Shown piece after piece: positions 1 through 8,916 of a stretch of 64,000 nucleotides of DNA. Position numbers and translations under genes: made by a program. The stretch is taken from the NCBI GenBank assembly GCA_034520625.1, contig JAXHNI010000002.1, positions 62,001-126,000 on the forward strand. The letters are read 5' to 3'. This DNA comes from JAANXG01 sp034520625. GTDB lineage: Bacteria; Pseudomonadota; Gammaproteobacteria; Arenicellales; JAANXG01. Position 1 is the first letter of the stretch, and the number at the start of each line of letters is the position of its first letter. The notes below the pieces were generated by a model. That model was not told the DNA's origin, searched no databases, and was given only the letters and a program-made list of their open reading frames with translations.

Positions 1-92
1 GAGGTCGTGAGCTCGCGCACCCGGGTCAGCGTCGCCGCCCGGTCAAAGCTGACCGGCGCCGCCTGAACCACCGCCGCTTTTACCGTGGACAT
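1..92 (-). CDS. Nitrilase-family carbon-nitrogen hydrolase, N-terminal part only
   Basis: Only the first 30 codons lie in the window; the gene runs off the left edge. Reading from ATG at 92 the protein begins MSTVKAAVVQAAPVSFDR, which is the typical first beta strand of nitrilase/amidase family enzymes (VKAAVVQAAPV followed by a helix in which the catalytic Glu region would come later). These enzymes hydrolyse nitriles or amides with a Glu-Lys-Cys triad, none of which is reached here. Substrate cannot be said. The upstream gene on the same strand is tspO, about 70 bp away. Confidence 0.7.
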   Translation of the reverse strand, partial: MSTVKAAVVQAAPVSFDRAATLTRVRELTT

Positions 93-165
93 GAATGCCG
101 CCTCCGGATGATCTCGACCTGCGCCATTGTCCGACAGGCTCCGCGGATGGGCAAGTCGAGCGGCG

Positions 166-657
166 TCAATTCAGGATCCACAGCGAGAGATTGAGCAGCG
201 CAGCATAAGTCACCCACGCCACATAGGGTACGAAAAGCGCACCCGCCAGCCGGTCGAGCCGCCAGAACACCAGCGTATTGGCGGCAATGGCCGCCAGCAG
301 GGTGACAATCTCCACCAGCGCCATGCCGATCTGTTGATAGCCGAAGAACAACAGTGACCATGACAGGTTCAGGGTGAGCTGGACCAGGAAAAGCAGCAGG
401 GCGTTGCGGCGCCCCGGCGACGCGGGAGTGCGCCAGACCCGCCAGCCGGCAACCGCCATCATGATGTACAACAGGGTCCAGACCGGCGCAAAAATCCAGT
501 CCGGCGGATTGAACCAGGGCTTGTTCAGCGCCGGGTACCAGGTATCCACACTGGTGGCCGTAATCGCCCCGCCCACGCCCGAAACGGCCAGGCAAAGCAG
601 CAGAAAGCCCGCCAGCGCGATCCCATCGCGCCGGGTCAAATCAGACAATGAGCGCAT
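166..657 (-). CDS. tspO: TspO/MBR family membrane protein
   Basis: A protein of about 163 residues with five hydrophobic segments and the family signatures NKPWFNPPDW (after the first membrane segment) and LNLSWSLLFFG. TspO proteins are outer- or cytoplasmic-membrane porphyrin/sterol-binding proteins linked to tetrapyrrole and redox control. I chose ATG 657 (protein starts MRSLSDLTRRDG) because the 35 codons that could extend it to 762 are made of an interspersed repeat, not family sequence. The gene stands alone; the next gene downstream on the same strand is a nitrilase-family gene. Confidence 0.88.
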   Translation of the reverse strand: MRSLSDLTRRDGIALAGFLLLCLAVSGVGGAITATSVDTWYPALNKPWFNPPDWIFAPVWTLLYIMMAVAGWRVWRTPASPGRRNALLLFLVQLTLNLSWSLLFFGYQQIGMALVEIVTLLAAIAANTLVFWRLDRLAGALFVPYVAWVTYAALLNLSLWILN

Positions 658-680
658 AAAAGGCAACCTCGTATCAACAG

Positions 681-762
681 CGTCATTGCGAGGAGCGAAG
701 CGACGAAGCAATCTACAACCATTGGTTGGCGGGCAATCTGGATTGCATCGCCGCGCTCGCAA
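681..762. repeat. Interspersed inverted repeat (tgcgaggagcgaagcgac type)
   Basis: The left arm 681-714 contains cattgcgaggagcgaagcg followed by acgaagcaatct. The right arm, about 741-762, is a diverged reverse complement (gattgcatcgccgcgctcg). A second copy lies near 13990. This repeat type is widespread between genes in many Proteobacteria. It sits in the tspO leader. Confidence 0.7.
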
Positions 763-938
763 AGGTGGTGCACGGAAGCACCGTGTACGGAGCTCAGGAT
801 ACTATGACGACGTCCAATTTAATTGATCAGCGGTTCCCTGACCGGCATTCGTTCCTGGACGGGCTCCGGAATCACGGTAGTCCCGGGCGCGGCGGGGCCA
901 CGCTCGGGTCGTCATGATACGAGGTCCGGCGTTGCCGG

Positions 939-2267
939 TCAGGCCACCACGCGGTGACCGGACCGCCCCGCTCCCGAACGGCCGCGGGCGTTCTTCCCGT
1001 TCCGCTGCTTGTTTCCGGAGTTCTTGAACCCCCCGCCCGGCTTCGCGTCGCGGCGGGCCCCCGGGCCGGCGCCGGGTTTGCCGCGCGGCCCCGGCTTGCG
1101 ATTCGGGGCCCGGTCCGTCCGGGTGCTGCGCTCGACGGGCTCCAGCCCCACCACAATCTCCCGGTCGAGACGCCGGCCGGTCAGGCGCTCGATTTGGCCG
1201 AGCTTCGGATCGTCACCGGGCGCCACCAGGGAAATTGCTGTCCCGGACGCCTCCGCCCGGCCGGTGCGACCGATGCGGTGGATATAGTCCTCCGCCACCA
1301 TGGGCAGATCGTAGTTGATCACATGGCTGATACTGCGGATATCCAGTCCCCGGGCCGCCACGTCGGTGGCCACCAGCACCCGGATCTTGCCGCGGCGCAT
1401 CTGGTCCACCGTTCGCTTGCGCGCGGCCTGGGTCATGTCGCCGTGGAGCGCCGCCGCCAGATGACCCTGCCCGTCCAGGGACTTGGCCATGCGCTTGGCG
1501 CCGTGCTTGGTCGCGGTGAATACCAGGGCCTGGCTCACGTCGGACTGGATCAGGTGGTGGTCCAGGAGCTTGCGTTTGTGGCTGGCGTCGTTGGCCTGGT
1601 ACATGCGCTGGCTGATGCTCGCATGATGGTCCTGGTTCGCCGCGAGCTGGACCCGCTCCGGGTTGTTCATCAGCACCTTGGCGACCTTCAGGACCTCGCC
1701 TTCCAGGGTTGCGGAGAACAGCAGAGTCTGCCGGTCCGCCGGCATGCCCGCGGCAATCTTCTTGACGGGCTGGATGAAGCCCATGTCCAGCATCCGGTCC
1801 GCCTCGTCCAGGATCAGGACTTCCAGGCGCGAGAAGTTCACGTTGCCCTGCTCCATGTGGTCCATCAGCCGCCCCGGGGTCGCCACCAGGATATCCAGAG
1901 GCTTGCGGAGCAGCCGGTGCTGCGGTCCATAGGACACACCGCCCACCAGGCTGCCGGTGGCAAGACCACAGAAACGCCCGAACTCGGCGACCGCGTCGCT
2001 GACCTGGGTCGCCAGCTCGCGGGTCGGCGTCAGCACCAGGACACGGGGGCCGATACCCTTGGCTTTCGCGGGCTTGAGAAGCCGCTGCAGGGTGGGCAGC
2101 ACGAAGGCAGCGGTCTTGCCCGTTCCCGTCTGGGCGCAGGCCATGAGATCCCGCCCGGCCAGCACCGGCGGAATGGCATGCTTCTGCACTTCGGTGGGTT
2201 GGTCGAAGCCGCTCTGCTTGACGGCCTTCAGTATTCTCGGGTCGAGACCCAGTTGTTCAAATGACAT
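939..2267 (-). CDS. rhlE: DEAD-box ATP-dependent RNA helicase, RhlE-like
   Basis: A 442-residue helicase that remodels structured RNA (in RhlE relatives, ribosome assembly and the degradosome). Motifs in order: Q motif with GFDQPTEVQKHAIP, Walker A AQTGTGKT, PTRELA, the DEAD box in LILDEADRMLDMGF, SAT, and HRIGRTGR near residue 335. The last 70 residues are a low-complexity Arg/Lys/Gly/Pro tail, usual for RNA-binding extensions. A GTG start at 2279 is possible; I prefer ATG 2267 (MSFEQLGLDPRIL), which matches the RhlE N terminus. A 436-codon frame on the opposite strand over this gene is a composition artefact. Confidence 0.93.
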   Translation of the reverse strand: MSFEQLGLDPRILKAVKQSGFDQPTEVQKHAIPPVLAGRDLMACAQTGTGKTAAFVLPTLQRLLKPAKAKGIGPRVLVLTPTRELATQVSDAVAEFGRFCGLATGSLVGGVSYGPQHRLLRKPLDILVATPGRLMDHMEQGNVNFSRLEVLILDEADRMLDMGFIQPVKKIAAGMPADRQTLLFSATLEGEVLKVAKVLMNNPERVQLAANQDHHASISQRMYQANDASHKRKLLDHHLIQSDVSQALVFTATKHGAKRMAKSLDGQGHLAAALHGDMTQAARKRTVDQMRRGKIRVLVATDVAARGLDIRSISHVINYDLPMVAEDYIHRIGRTGRAEASGTAISLVAPGDDPKLGQIERLTGRRLDREIVVGLEPVERSTRTDRAPNRKPGPRGKPGAGPGARRDAKPGGGFKNSGNKQRNGKNARGRSGAGRSGHRVVA

Positions 2268-2551
2268 GGAATTAAGCACCGTCCACCCGTTTCACGGGCG
2301 GATTATTGGATAAAAAACAAAACCGCGGCTCAGATGGCGCTACAGGAGGGCAAACATCGCCTGGTTCACTCGTGGCGGCGCCTGGGGTCTGGCCCGGTGC
2401 CGCCGTACGTTGCCAACCAGGGAGGGTAATTAACCGTTCGGAGGGTCAGAAACGCTGGGTCCCTTTTGGGACGGGCGGACTATACGGTTTCCGGCCCCGG
2501 AATACCAGCGATTCCTGGCGCTGCCCTGGTTTGAAACCCGCGTCAGCGAAT

Positions 2552-2580
2552 GGGCCGGTGCCGGGGACCTTCCCCCAGGG
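2552..2580. repeat. Solitary arm of the 112-bp palindromic element
   Basis: The 29 bases here read gggccggtgccggggac then cttcccccaggg. They match the arms of the full element at 63558-63669 but no partner arm or central segment follows. Confidence 0.6.
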
Positions 2581-2586
2581 CCCACT

Positions 2587-2608
2587 GTAGGTCAGGCGCC
2601 AGCCTGAC
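2587..2608. repeat. REP-type extragenic palindrome
   Basis: Reads gtaggtcaggcgccagcctgac, a short palindrome of the same family as those at 9056, 16549 and 22329. It lies between the helicase promoter region and the first glycosyltransferase. Confidence 0.6.
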
Positions 2609-2670
2609 AACCCATCTCTGCCGGCGCACTCCTCCACGCCCCCGGCCGACTGTGCTATGAATAGCCGCCC

Positions 2671-3492
2671 ATGCTCATAAGCTGCCTCACCGTCACCCAG
2701 TCCGGCCGCCTCGAGGAGCTGGCGCGGAGCGTCCGCTGCTTCGCCCGCCAGACCCACCCCGAGCGCGAGTTGGTGGTGGTCCACGACGGCGCGGACGCAT
2801 TCGACCGCGACCTGCGGAGCCTGCTCGAGCACTTTCCCACGGAACGCATTCATATTGAGAGGGCGGCACCCGGCACCAGCCTGGGCGCGCTCCGCAACCT
2901 GTCGCTCCGGCACGCCCGGGGCGGGCTCGTCTGCCAGTGGGACGACGACGATCTTTACCATCCCGGGCGCCTGGCCGCCCAGTACGGAAGACTGGTGGAA
3001 ACCGGCGCCGACTTCTGCTTCCTCACCGACCAGCTCCACTGGTTCCAGAACACCGGGGAGTTCTTCTGGGACGACTGGAACGTCGAGCCCTGGCCGATGA
3101 ACCTGATCCAGGGCACTCTCCTGGGACGGCACGCGCTGATGCCGGCGTATCCGGACCTCGGCCGCGGCGAGGACACGCCGGTCCTGCAGGCATTGTTCGA
3201 AAGCGGCGCCAAGCTGACGGGGCTCGGCGGGCGCGGCTGCCTGTATATCTACACCTATTCCGGCAACAACGCCTGGGATCTGGCACACCACGCGGCGATC
3301 TCCAAGTGGAAGCGCCTGCGGCGCGGGCCGCTGGAAGCACGCTACGACGAGCTGGCCCATCACCTGCGGGATTACGAGTTGCCGATCGCGCGGGCCCGCT
3401 TCCCCCATGATGAAGGCGAGCTGATTGTGGCGCTGGGGGACCCGGGCAGCCGGAGTGCCGATCTGTCAGTCCAGGAACCGCCTGGCCAGTAG
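2671..3492 (+). CDS. Family 2 glycosyltransferase
   Basis: A 273-residue GT-A fold enzyme. It starts MLISCLTVTQSGR, a first beta strand and nucleotide-binding loop, and carries the metal and sugar-nucleotide site WDDDDLYHPGRL near residue 90. A later GEDTPVLQAL segment resembles the ED motif of GT2 enzymes that acts in acceptor and base positioning. No membrane segments, so it is a cytoplasmic transferase. The acceptor is unknown. Its last 27 bases overlap the end of the convergent DXD glycosyltransferase at 3466. It opens a five-enzyme glycosylation cluster. Confidence 0.85.
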   Translation: MLISCLTVTQSGRLEELARSVRCFARQTHPERELVVVHDGADAFDRDLRSLLEHFPTERIHIERAAPGTSLGALRNLSLRHARGGLVCQWDDDDLYHPGRLAAQYGRLVETGADFCFLTDQLHWFQNTGEFFWDDWNVEPWPMNLIQGTLLGRHALMPAYPDLGRGEDTPVLQALFESGAKLTGLGGRGCLYIYTYSGNNAWDLAHHAAISKWKRLRRGPLEARYDELAHHLRDYELPIARARFPHDEGELIVALGDPGSRSADLSVQEPPGQ

Positions 3493-4317
3493 ATTGTAGG
3501 TGGTATCCACACCGCGGATGTAATCCTCGGTCAGCAGGTTCTTGCTGCAGCGGCTGAAATCCGTCCGCGACGGCTCCCACCACAAGTGATTCCACAGGTG
3601 AATGCTGTACAAACCGTCGTGGTCGTCGTCCACGCCTTCCAGCAGCAGCGCGATGTCCTCACGCGTCCAGCGATAGCGATAGAAATATCGCCGCGGCGCG
3701 ATATGAACGGCATCGGGCATCTTCTCCGCCAGCATCAAGGCGCCGTAACAGGAATGCCGGTTCCAGGTGCCGTCGAACAACTCGTACATCTCCGCCAGCC
3801 AGCGCCGCCCGAAACGGGCCCCGGGACGGGACAGGATCAGGGCATTGCACAGGGATTCGTAGCTCCGTCCACTGGCGGGATCTTTCATCTCGCCTTCCGA
3901 GCCCAGTACGAACTCGTGCCGGTACAGCTCCGCCGGCATCGGATTGACGAACAGTGTGTCGATGTCCGCGTAAACGCCGCCGTGCTCGTCCAACACCTCC
4001 AGGCGCACGAAATCCGACTGGTGCGCGTAATCCAGGCCCGACTGCTTGATGAATGTCCCTTCTTTATGATTCCAATACGCTTCGTTGCGTGAGACAAAGC
4101 TCACCGGCTCGACGCGGTGCAGCCGCAGGTACGGTCGAATGCGTTCCCACCAGGGCCCGTATGGCTCGTAGTGATAGTGAAAATGGATCGCATCGGGCCG
4201 GTTCACGCGCCGGCAGGACTCCAGGCACAGGAAATAGACGATATGAAACGGCTCGGTCTGGGGCTTGAGGCCGAACACGAAATGAAAATTATGTGGTACG
4301 TCAACCATCCAGGGCAT
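3466..4317 (-). CDS. DXD-motif glycosyltransferase (sugar-binding region family)
   Basis: A 283-residue protein resembling the glycosyltransferase sugar-binding-region family found in capsule and O-glycan loci. The core is SDFVRLEVLDEHGGVYADID, where ADID is the metal-binding DXD motif (near residue 115). The N terminus MPWMVDVPHNFHFVFG is typical of the family (IPKxIHxIW-like). It overlaps the upstream glycosyltransferase at 4301 by 17 bp on the same strand, so the two are probably translated together, and it is convergent with the GT2 gene at 2671. Confidence 0.82.
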   Translation of the reverse strand: MPWMVDVPHNFHFVFGLKPQTEPFHIVYFLCLESCRRVNRPDAIHFHYHYEPYGPWWERIRPYLRLHRVEPVSFVSRNEAYWNHKEGTFIKQSGLDYAHQSDFVRLEVLDEHGGVYADIDTLFVNPMPAELYRHEFVLGSEGEMKDPASGRSYESLCNALILSRPGARFGRRWLAEMYELFDGTWNRHSCYGALMLAEKMPDAVHIAPRRYFYRYRWTREDIALLLEGVDDDHDGLYSIHLWNHLWWEPSRTDFSRCSKNLLTEDYIRGVDTTYNLLARRFLD

Positions 4318-5452
4318 CCAGAAGACGGTTGGTGATGGACGCGGCGTCGAACTCGTCGGCGATATACGCCTTCAGGCCGGCCCCCCGCTCCTTTGCCTGT
4401 TCGCGATTCTCATAGAGTTGCCGCATCCATTCGATGGCGTGATCGAGGTCGGCGTGCGCCCAGTACTGTTCCTGGTGGATATGGTTGCCAAGGTGCTCTT
4501 TCACCCGACGCAGCTCATAGTCAACCAGACACCCATGTTCCGGTGGAAGGAAATCGAGCTGCCCGCTCCAGCCCGTCATGATGACGGGTGTACCCGCGGT
4601 TGCCGCATCATAGGCACCCATGCCGAACCCTTCGCTGTGGGTCAGCGACAAGTAGGCATCGCCGGCCAGGTGCAGCAGGCCGATGTCCTCATGGCTGAGC
4701 TCGTCAGGCACGAACACCACTCTGGCGGAATCTGGATAATTGGCCATGATCCGATCGAACAGTCTGCGGCTCGGCCCCCACCCTTTGCCCTCGAGCTCGC
4801 CATGGGGGTTGGTCTTCACCAGCAGCGCCACCCGCTCGTCCTCCGAGAACGCGAGCAGAAACGCCTGCAGGGTGAGCCACATGGCCTTCCTCAGGATCCA
4901 GGTGTTGACGGTGTAGAAAAGAAAATCCGTCTCGCCGATTCCGAAGCGGCGCCGGAAGGCGGCCAGACTGTCGTCATCCGAATCGGGCCAGTCGGTACGC
5001 GGCAGGTGCGGTATCACCACCACCGGCGCGCCGGTATGCGGCGCGAACACGTCCCGGCTGAATGCGCTGGGCGTCAGGATCAGGTCATAGCCCGCCAGCA
5101 GCGGCGGCCAGTGCAACGGCAGGCGGTCGGTCTCCCACACTGAGTATCCCACCATGCGCCTGCCGGCCTCCCGGGCGGCAGGCCAGTGCTCCGGCGTCAG
5201 ATGCACCACCACGGTGTCGTAGTCCACCGGCGCACGGAACGCGGCGTACAGGTCCTCCATACCGGGCACGGTCGCCAGAGCCGCCCGCACCTGCTCGACA
5301 TTCCCCGCCGGCGTATACAGGCCGTCAATCATGACCCTGGGATGCCAGGTCACCGGCACCCCGGCGGCCAGCAGGGTCCGAATGTACGCCACGGCGGACA
5401 ACCCGTAGCCGGTGGTCTCCGCAAGGGAGATATACTTGATACCCTTGATCAT
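4301..5452 (-). CDS. GT4-like glycosyltransferase (group 1)
   Basis: A GT-B fold enzyme of 383 residues. The N-terminal domain begins MIKGIKYISLAETTGYGLS; the C-terminal donor domain includes HSEGFGMGAYDAATAGTPVI, the E-x7-E-like nucleotide-sugar site, and an earlier NTWILRKAMW segment where GT4 enzymes place the phosphate-binding Arg/Lys. I chose ATG 5452 over an upstream in-frame start at 5488, because 5488 would run into the start of the divergent gene at 5476. Only 23 bp separate the two divergent start codons. Confidence 0.83.
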   Translation of the reverse strand: MIKGIKYISLAETTGYGLSAVAYIRTLLAAGVPVTWHPRVMIDGLYTPAGNVEQVRAALATVPGMEDLYAAFRAPVDYDTVVVHLTPEHWPAAREAGRRMVGYSVWETDRLPLHWPPLLAGYDLILTPSAFSRDVFAPHTGAPVVVIPHLPRTDWPDSDDDSLAAFRRRFGIGETDFLFYTVNTWILRKAMWLTLQAFLLAFSEDERVALLVKTNPHGELEGKGWGPSRRLFDRIMANYPDSARVVFVPDELSHEDIGLLHLAGDAYLSLTHSEGFGMGAYDAATAGTPVIMTGWSGQLDFLPPEHGCLVDYELRRVKEHLGNHIHQEQYWAHADLDHAIEWMRQLYENREQAKERGAGLKAYIADEFDAASITNRLLDALDG

Positions 5453-5475
5453 CGAAACGCAATCGGTTGGAGAAC

Positions 5476-6132
5476 ATGTCCGAAGCAAACATACTGATCG
5501 GCACGCCGGCCTATGCGGGGCAGGTGCATGTGGACTACGTGCATGCGCTGTTGAGCTTCTACCGCGCCGGTGTGCGCTTTTCGCTTATGACTGTCGACAA
5601 GGAAAGCCTCATCACCCGCGCGAGAAACGCCATCATATCCCAGTTCGCCGCGCTGACCGACTACAGTCATCTGTTGTTCCTGGACGGCGACGTGTATCTC
5701 GACGGCGAGGCCGTAAAACGGTTACTTAATCACGACAAGGATGTCGTCGGTGCACCGGTGCCCTTGAAGGGGGCCGATGAGCAAGGCAAGCAATTGTACA
5801 ATGCGGGACAAGCCCTGGAACGGGAAGGCGACCTGGTAATCAGTGACCGGATAGGCACTGCAGTACTGTTGCTGTCTCGAACGGCCGTCGAGGCCTTGAT
5901 TCACGACGCGCAGGAAGCGGACCGGATATATTCAGCGTCGCCCAGCCACGTGCAGAGCAATAAATCACACGTGCCCCAGTACGACGTGTTCCAGGTGGGC
6001 GTGGTGGACGGCCAGTACCTGTCCGAGGACTACTGGGTGTGCCACCGGCTGCGAGAGCTCGGCTTCGGGATCCACGTCGACCCCGCGATCCGCGTCCGGC
6101 ACCACGGTCCGGCCGTGTTTACCGCGGATTGA
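5476..6132 (+). CDS. Glycosyltransferase-like protein (GT-A fold)
   Basis: A 218-residue protein with start ATG 5476 behind ggttggagaac, a fair ribosome-binding site. It begins MSEANILIGTPAYAGQVHVD, then SLITRARNAIISQF, then the metal site LLFLDGDVYLDGEAV (DGD). This arrangement matches a small group of bacterial and phage GT-A proteins annotated as glycosyltransferases or of unknown function. YLSEDYWVCHRLRELGFGI near the end resembles the ED motif of family 2 enzymes. Donor and acceptor unknown. Confidence 0.72.
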   Translation: MSEANILIGTPAYAGQVHVDYVHALLSFYRAGVRFSLMTVDKESLITRARNAIISQFAALTDYSHLLFLDGDVYLDGEAVKRLLNHDKDVVGAPVPLKGADEQGKQLYNAGQALEREGDLVISDRIGTAVLLLSRTAVEALIHDAQEADRIYSASPSHVQSNKSHVPQYDVFQVGVVDGQYLSEDYWVCHRLRELGFGIHVDPAIRVRHHGPAVFTAD

Positions 6133-6154
6133 GATCCCTCCGGAAGCCGAGCAG

Positions 6155-6742
6155 CTACGCTTTATCCGCAAACGGCGACGACAGAAACATGTTAGTCGAT
6201 ACATTCAGGCAACTGAGACTACCGCTGGTCCTGGTGGCCACAAACGGGAAGCAGTGACGCACATCCCCGTCGATTCGCGTGGCATCAGAGCTGACCTGCA
6301 TGCCGGTCAACTCGGTGCCCAGGCCAGCGATCTCTGCATCTGCCAGCTCTCCCGTGCTCTCGTTCACGCTGGTGCTTCCCGGCCGATTGTCGCCGAAGTA
6401 CGTAAAGCAGATATCCGCATTGTCGCCGTTGACTTCGATCTGAATCCGGCTCACGGCGTTGCAGGTAAGGTGTGCGGCGTGAGCCGGGGACACGAACATA
6501 TCCAGGATGCTGCCCGGCTGCGAATCCAGGGCGTCACCCATACTGACGCGGTCAAAGACGTAAAGACCGTCAAAAGAACCGGGGCTGGTCTGCGCATGCG
6601 CCGGCAACACCACCGACTGCACCACCGGGCGCGCCCAGTTCTCGGGCAGCAGTTTGCCGGTGGCCAGCACGCCGCCGCCGGCGACGACGGACTTGAGGAG
6701 CCTGCGGCGGGCCCCGTTGTTTTTCAGTTCTCGATCGGTCAT
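6155..6742 (-). CDS. Tat-exported protein of unknown function
   Basis: A 195-residue protein with a twin-arginine type leader: ARRRLLKSVVAGGGVLATGK, then LPENWARPVVQSVVLPAHAQ, with likely cleavage after the AHA. The W-x-RP-VV...LPAHAQTS signature recurs just after the leader of many small Tat-dependent secreted proteins; I know no function for it. Three Cys residues in the mature part (LTCNAV, ADICFTY, HCFPF and a fourth in LSCLN) could form disulfides. It lies inside the glycosyltransferase cluster, which makes it a candidate glycosylation target or cell-surface partner; that is inference only. Confidence 0.6.
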   Translation of the reverse strand: MTDRELKNNGARRRLLKSVVAGGGVLATGKLLPENWARPVVQSVVLPAHAQTSPGSFDGLYVFDRVSMGDALDSQPGSILDMFVSPAHAAHLTCNAVSRIQIEVNGDNADICFTYFGDNRPGSTSVNESTGELADAEIAGLGTELTGMQVSSDATRIDGDVRHCFPFVATRTSGSLSCLNVSTNMFLSSPFADKA

Positions 6743-6813
6743 GGGTCCGGATTCTCCAATGGTTCAATAGATAAATTTATCATGGCGCACCCGGGTGGCA
6801 AAGGCTTTTCTGA

Positions 6814-7599
6814 TCAGGTGGCATAACGCTTCGGATCCCCCATGGAGGCGCGCTGTTCGGCCCGCCGCCGGTCCAGCGTGTCCGCGTCGCAGGCCCGGTA
6901 GTGGTTTGCCAATTCCAGATTCCGGCGGTAGTGCGGCTGCCGGTACCGCTGCGGGGGGCGCGGGTGCCACAGGTGGTATGCCGGCGTGTCCCGCTGGACC
7001 GCAATGCGGTCCGTGTATCGCTCCAGGTTGGCGCTCATGGCGTCGTCCTCCCCGCCCCAGCCCAGGAAGCGCTCGTCCATGCCCCCGAGGGCGAAATAGA
7101 CCTCCCGGCGGAACACGCAGATGCCGCCGCAGAAGCACAGGTGCTCACCCTGGGACAGGCGGTCCCGCCCCGGAGGGGGTTGGACCGCCGCCAGGTCTGT
7201 CTCGCCCCTGAGAATCGCCTCGGTTTGCGGTTTCGTCAGGTCCACCAGGTTTGAATACGGATTCACGGCGTCGTAGTGGTCCCGGCAGACCGTCAGCGCC
7301 CGGGAAAGCGCCTCCCCGGCCATGATCATATCGGCATCCCCGGTCACCAGCAGCTCGTGGGACGCGTTGCGGGCGGCGACGTTCAGGCCCCAGGACTTGT
7401 TGAAAGGCCCGTCGTTGAACACGTGCAGGATTCTTACGTGAGCCCCCAGGTGGCCCGGCGTCAACCGGGGCGCGGCGCCCTGCTCCACCACGATCACCTC
7501 GAGGGACGGGATCTCCGCCAGCCACGCCGTCACCGCCTCGAGCAGCGGCAGGCGGGCCCCGTCATCGTCACGGAAGGTAATCAGGTAGGAAGCGTTCAT
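6814..7599 (-). CDS. Galactosyltransferase-like (GT7 C-domain) glycosyltransferase
   Basis: A 261-residue GT-A enzyme. The C-terminal signature GGMDERFLGWGGEDDAMSA is the conserved acceptor/donor motif of the GT7 C-terminal domain (galactosyltransferase and polypeptide GalNAc-transferase type). Upstream, VTGDADMIMAG provides the D-x-D metal site. The start MNASYLITFRDDDGARL is a normal first strand. It is 51 bp downstream of the MFS transporter on the same strand and 71 bp upstream of the Tat-exported protein gene, so the three could be one transcript. Confidence 0.84.
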   Translation of the reverse strand: MNASYLITFRDDDGARLPLLEAVTAWLAEIPSLEVIVVEQGAAPRLTPGHLGAHVRILHVFNDGPFNKSWGLNVAARNASHELLVTGDADMIMAGEALSRALTVCRDHYDAVNPYSNLVDLTKPQTEAILRGETDLAAVQPPPGRDRLSQGEHLCFCGGICVFRREVYFALGGMDERFLGWGGEDDAMSANLERYTDRIAVQRDTPAYHLWHPRPPQRYRQPHYRRNLELANHYRACDADTLDRRRAEQRASMGDPKRYAT

Positions 7600-7650
7600 A
7601 TGCCGGGCGGTTACCGGTAAGGCGGATGCAGGCCGGGATCCGGTCCCGGC

Positions 7651-8916
7651 TCAGGCTCGGACCTCGTGGAAACGAAACCGCCGCGACGCCACCGCCATCA
7701 GGGCGCAGCCGGCGAGCACCCATGCTACACACAACAGCGCGATGGTTTCCAGCGACATGCCGCCGTCCATCAGCAGGCCCATGACCGCCGGCGACAGCGC
7801 GGTGCTGAACACCATCAGGGCGTGGTGCAGGGAGCGAATCGCGCCAAGGTGCGTCACGCCGTAGGCCTCCGCCCACATGGCGCCCATGATCGGGTGGCCG
7901 GCGCCGGTGGTCATGGCGGCGATCACCATGTAGGCAAGCGCGCCCCAGGGGGCGTCCACGCCCGCCAGGAACAGCAGCGCGCAGCCCAGCGGCAGCATGA
8001 AGAACGGCAGGACCCGCAGCGCCCCCAGCCGGTCCACCACCGGCCCGGCCAGAAACGAGAACACCACCGTCGCAACGGCATAGGCCATGAACGTCGCGGC
8101 GAACCAGCTCATCGCCCAAGCCTTGCTCTCCACGAGCTGCGCCTGGTGGAAGAAGAACCCCGTGATGATGAACGAAGGCGCCATCAGGCCGGGGAGGATC
8201 ATCGCGAAGCGCGGGTCCCGGAGTACGGCCGACAGCGTCCAGTCGCCGTGGCGCAGGGAAGCATCCCGCGACGCCTGAACCTCGACATACTGCCGGTGAC
8301 GGGTCCCGTGTCCCTTCAACAGGAATAGCACCAGGGGTATGAGCACCAGGCCGAGCAGGACGCCGACGGCGAACCAGGTGTCCCGCCATCCCAGCAGTGC
8401 TATCGCGCCCACGGTGATCACGGGCAGCACTGCTTCCCCCGCGGGATGACCCATGCTCGCGATGCTAACGGCCTTGCCGCGCCCGGTCTCGAAGTAGCGG
8501 GCCATGGCGGTGATCGCGATATGGCTCATCAATCCCTGACCGGCGAGGCGAAGCAGAAAAATCGCGACCCCCAGGACGACGACGGTCGACGCAGCGCCCA
8601 TGACGAAGCACGCGGCCACCAGACCGGCGCATACCGCCGTGGTGAACACGCGCAGATCGACGCGGTCAATCCACCGCCCCATCCAGATCATGGATATCGC
8701 GCTGGCCACCGTGCCCAGGGCGTAGATGGTACCGAACCCGCCGTGGCTGAGGTCGAAGGCTGAACGAACCTCGGCGCCGAACAACCCGATGAAGAAGGTC
8801 TGTCCGAAGCTGGAGAAAGCCGCCACCAGGAACCCGAAGGCCAGGAACCTGGGATTGGAGCGGATAAAGGAAAAATAGCTCACGCCGGGGGATGTCCAGG
8901 ATTTAGCGATTGGCAA
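7651..8916 (-). CDS. MFS transporter
   Basis: A 421-residue membrane protein with about 12 hydrophobic segments. The loop between helices 2 and 3 contains WMGRWIDRVDLR, the classical MFS G-x3-D-R signature; the loop at the start of the second half contains FLAGPVVDRLGALR, the same motif repeated. A central basic cytoplasmic loop (KGHGTRHRQYVEV) splits two six-helix bundles. Substrate unknown; the general shape resembles oxalate/formate or nitrate-type MFS proteins. Upstream of, and co-oriented with, a glycosyltransferase. Confidence 0.88.
   Translation of the reverse strand: MPIAKSWTSPGVSYFSFIRSNPRFLAFGFLVAAFSSFGQTFFIGLFGAEVRSAFDLSHGGFGTIYALGTVASAISMIWMGRWIDRVDLRVFTTAVCAGLVAACFVMGAASTVVVLGVAIFLLRLAGQGLMSHIAITAMARYFETGRGKAVSIASMGHPAGEAVLPVITVGAIALLGWRDTWFAVGVLLGLVLIPLVLFLLKGHGTRHRQYVEVQASRDASLRHGDWTLSAVLRDPRFAMILPGLMAPSFIITGFFFHQAQLVESKAWAMSWFAATFMAYAVATVVFSFLAGPVVDRLGALRVLPFFMLPLGCALLFLAGVDAPWGALAYMVIAAMTTGAGHPIMGAMWAEAYGVTHLGAIRSLHHALMVFSTALSPAVMGLLMDGGMSLETIALLCVAWVLAGCALMAVASRRFRFHEVRA

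Noticed and set aside
954..2264. Open frame of 436 codons opposite the RNA helicase
   Set aside because: High-GC shadow of a clear helicase; the translation has no domain and mirrors the codon positions of the real gene.
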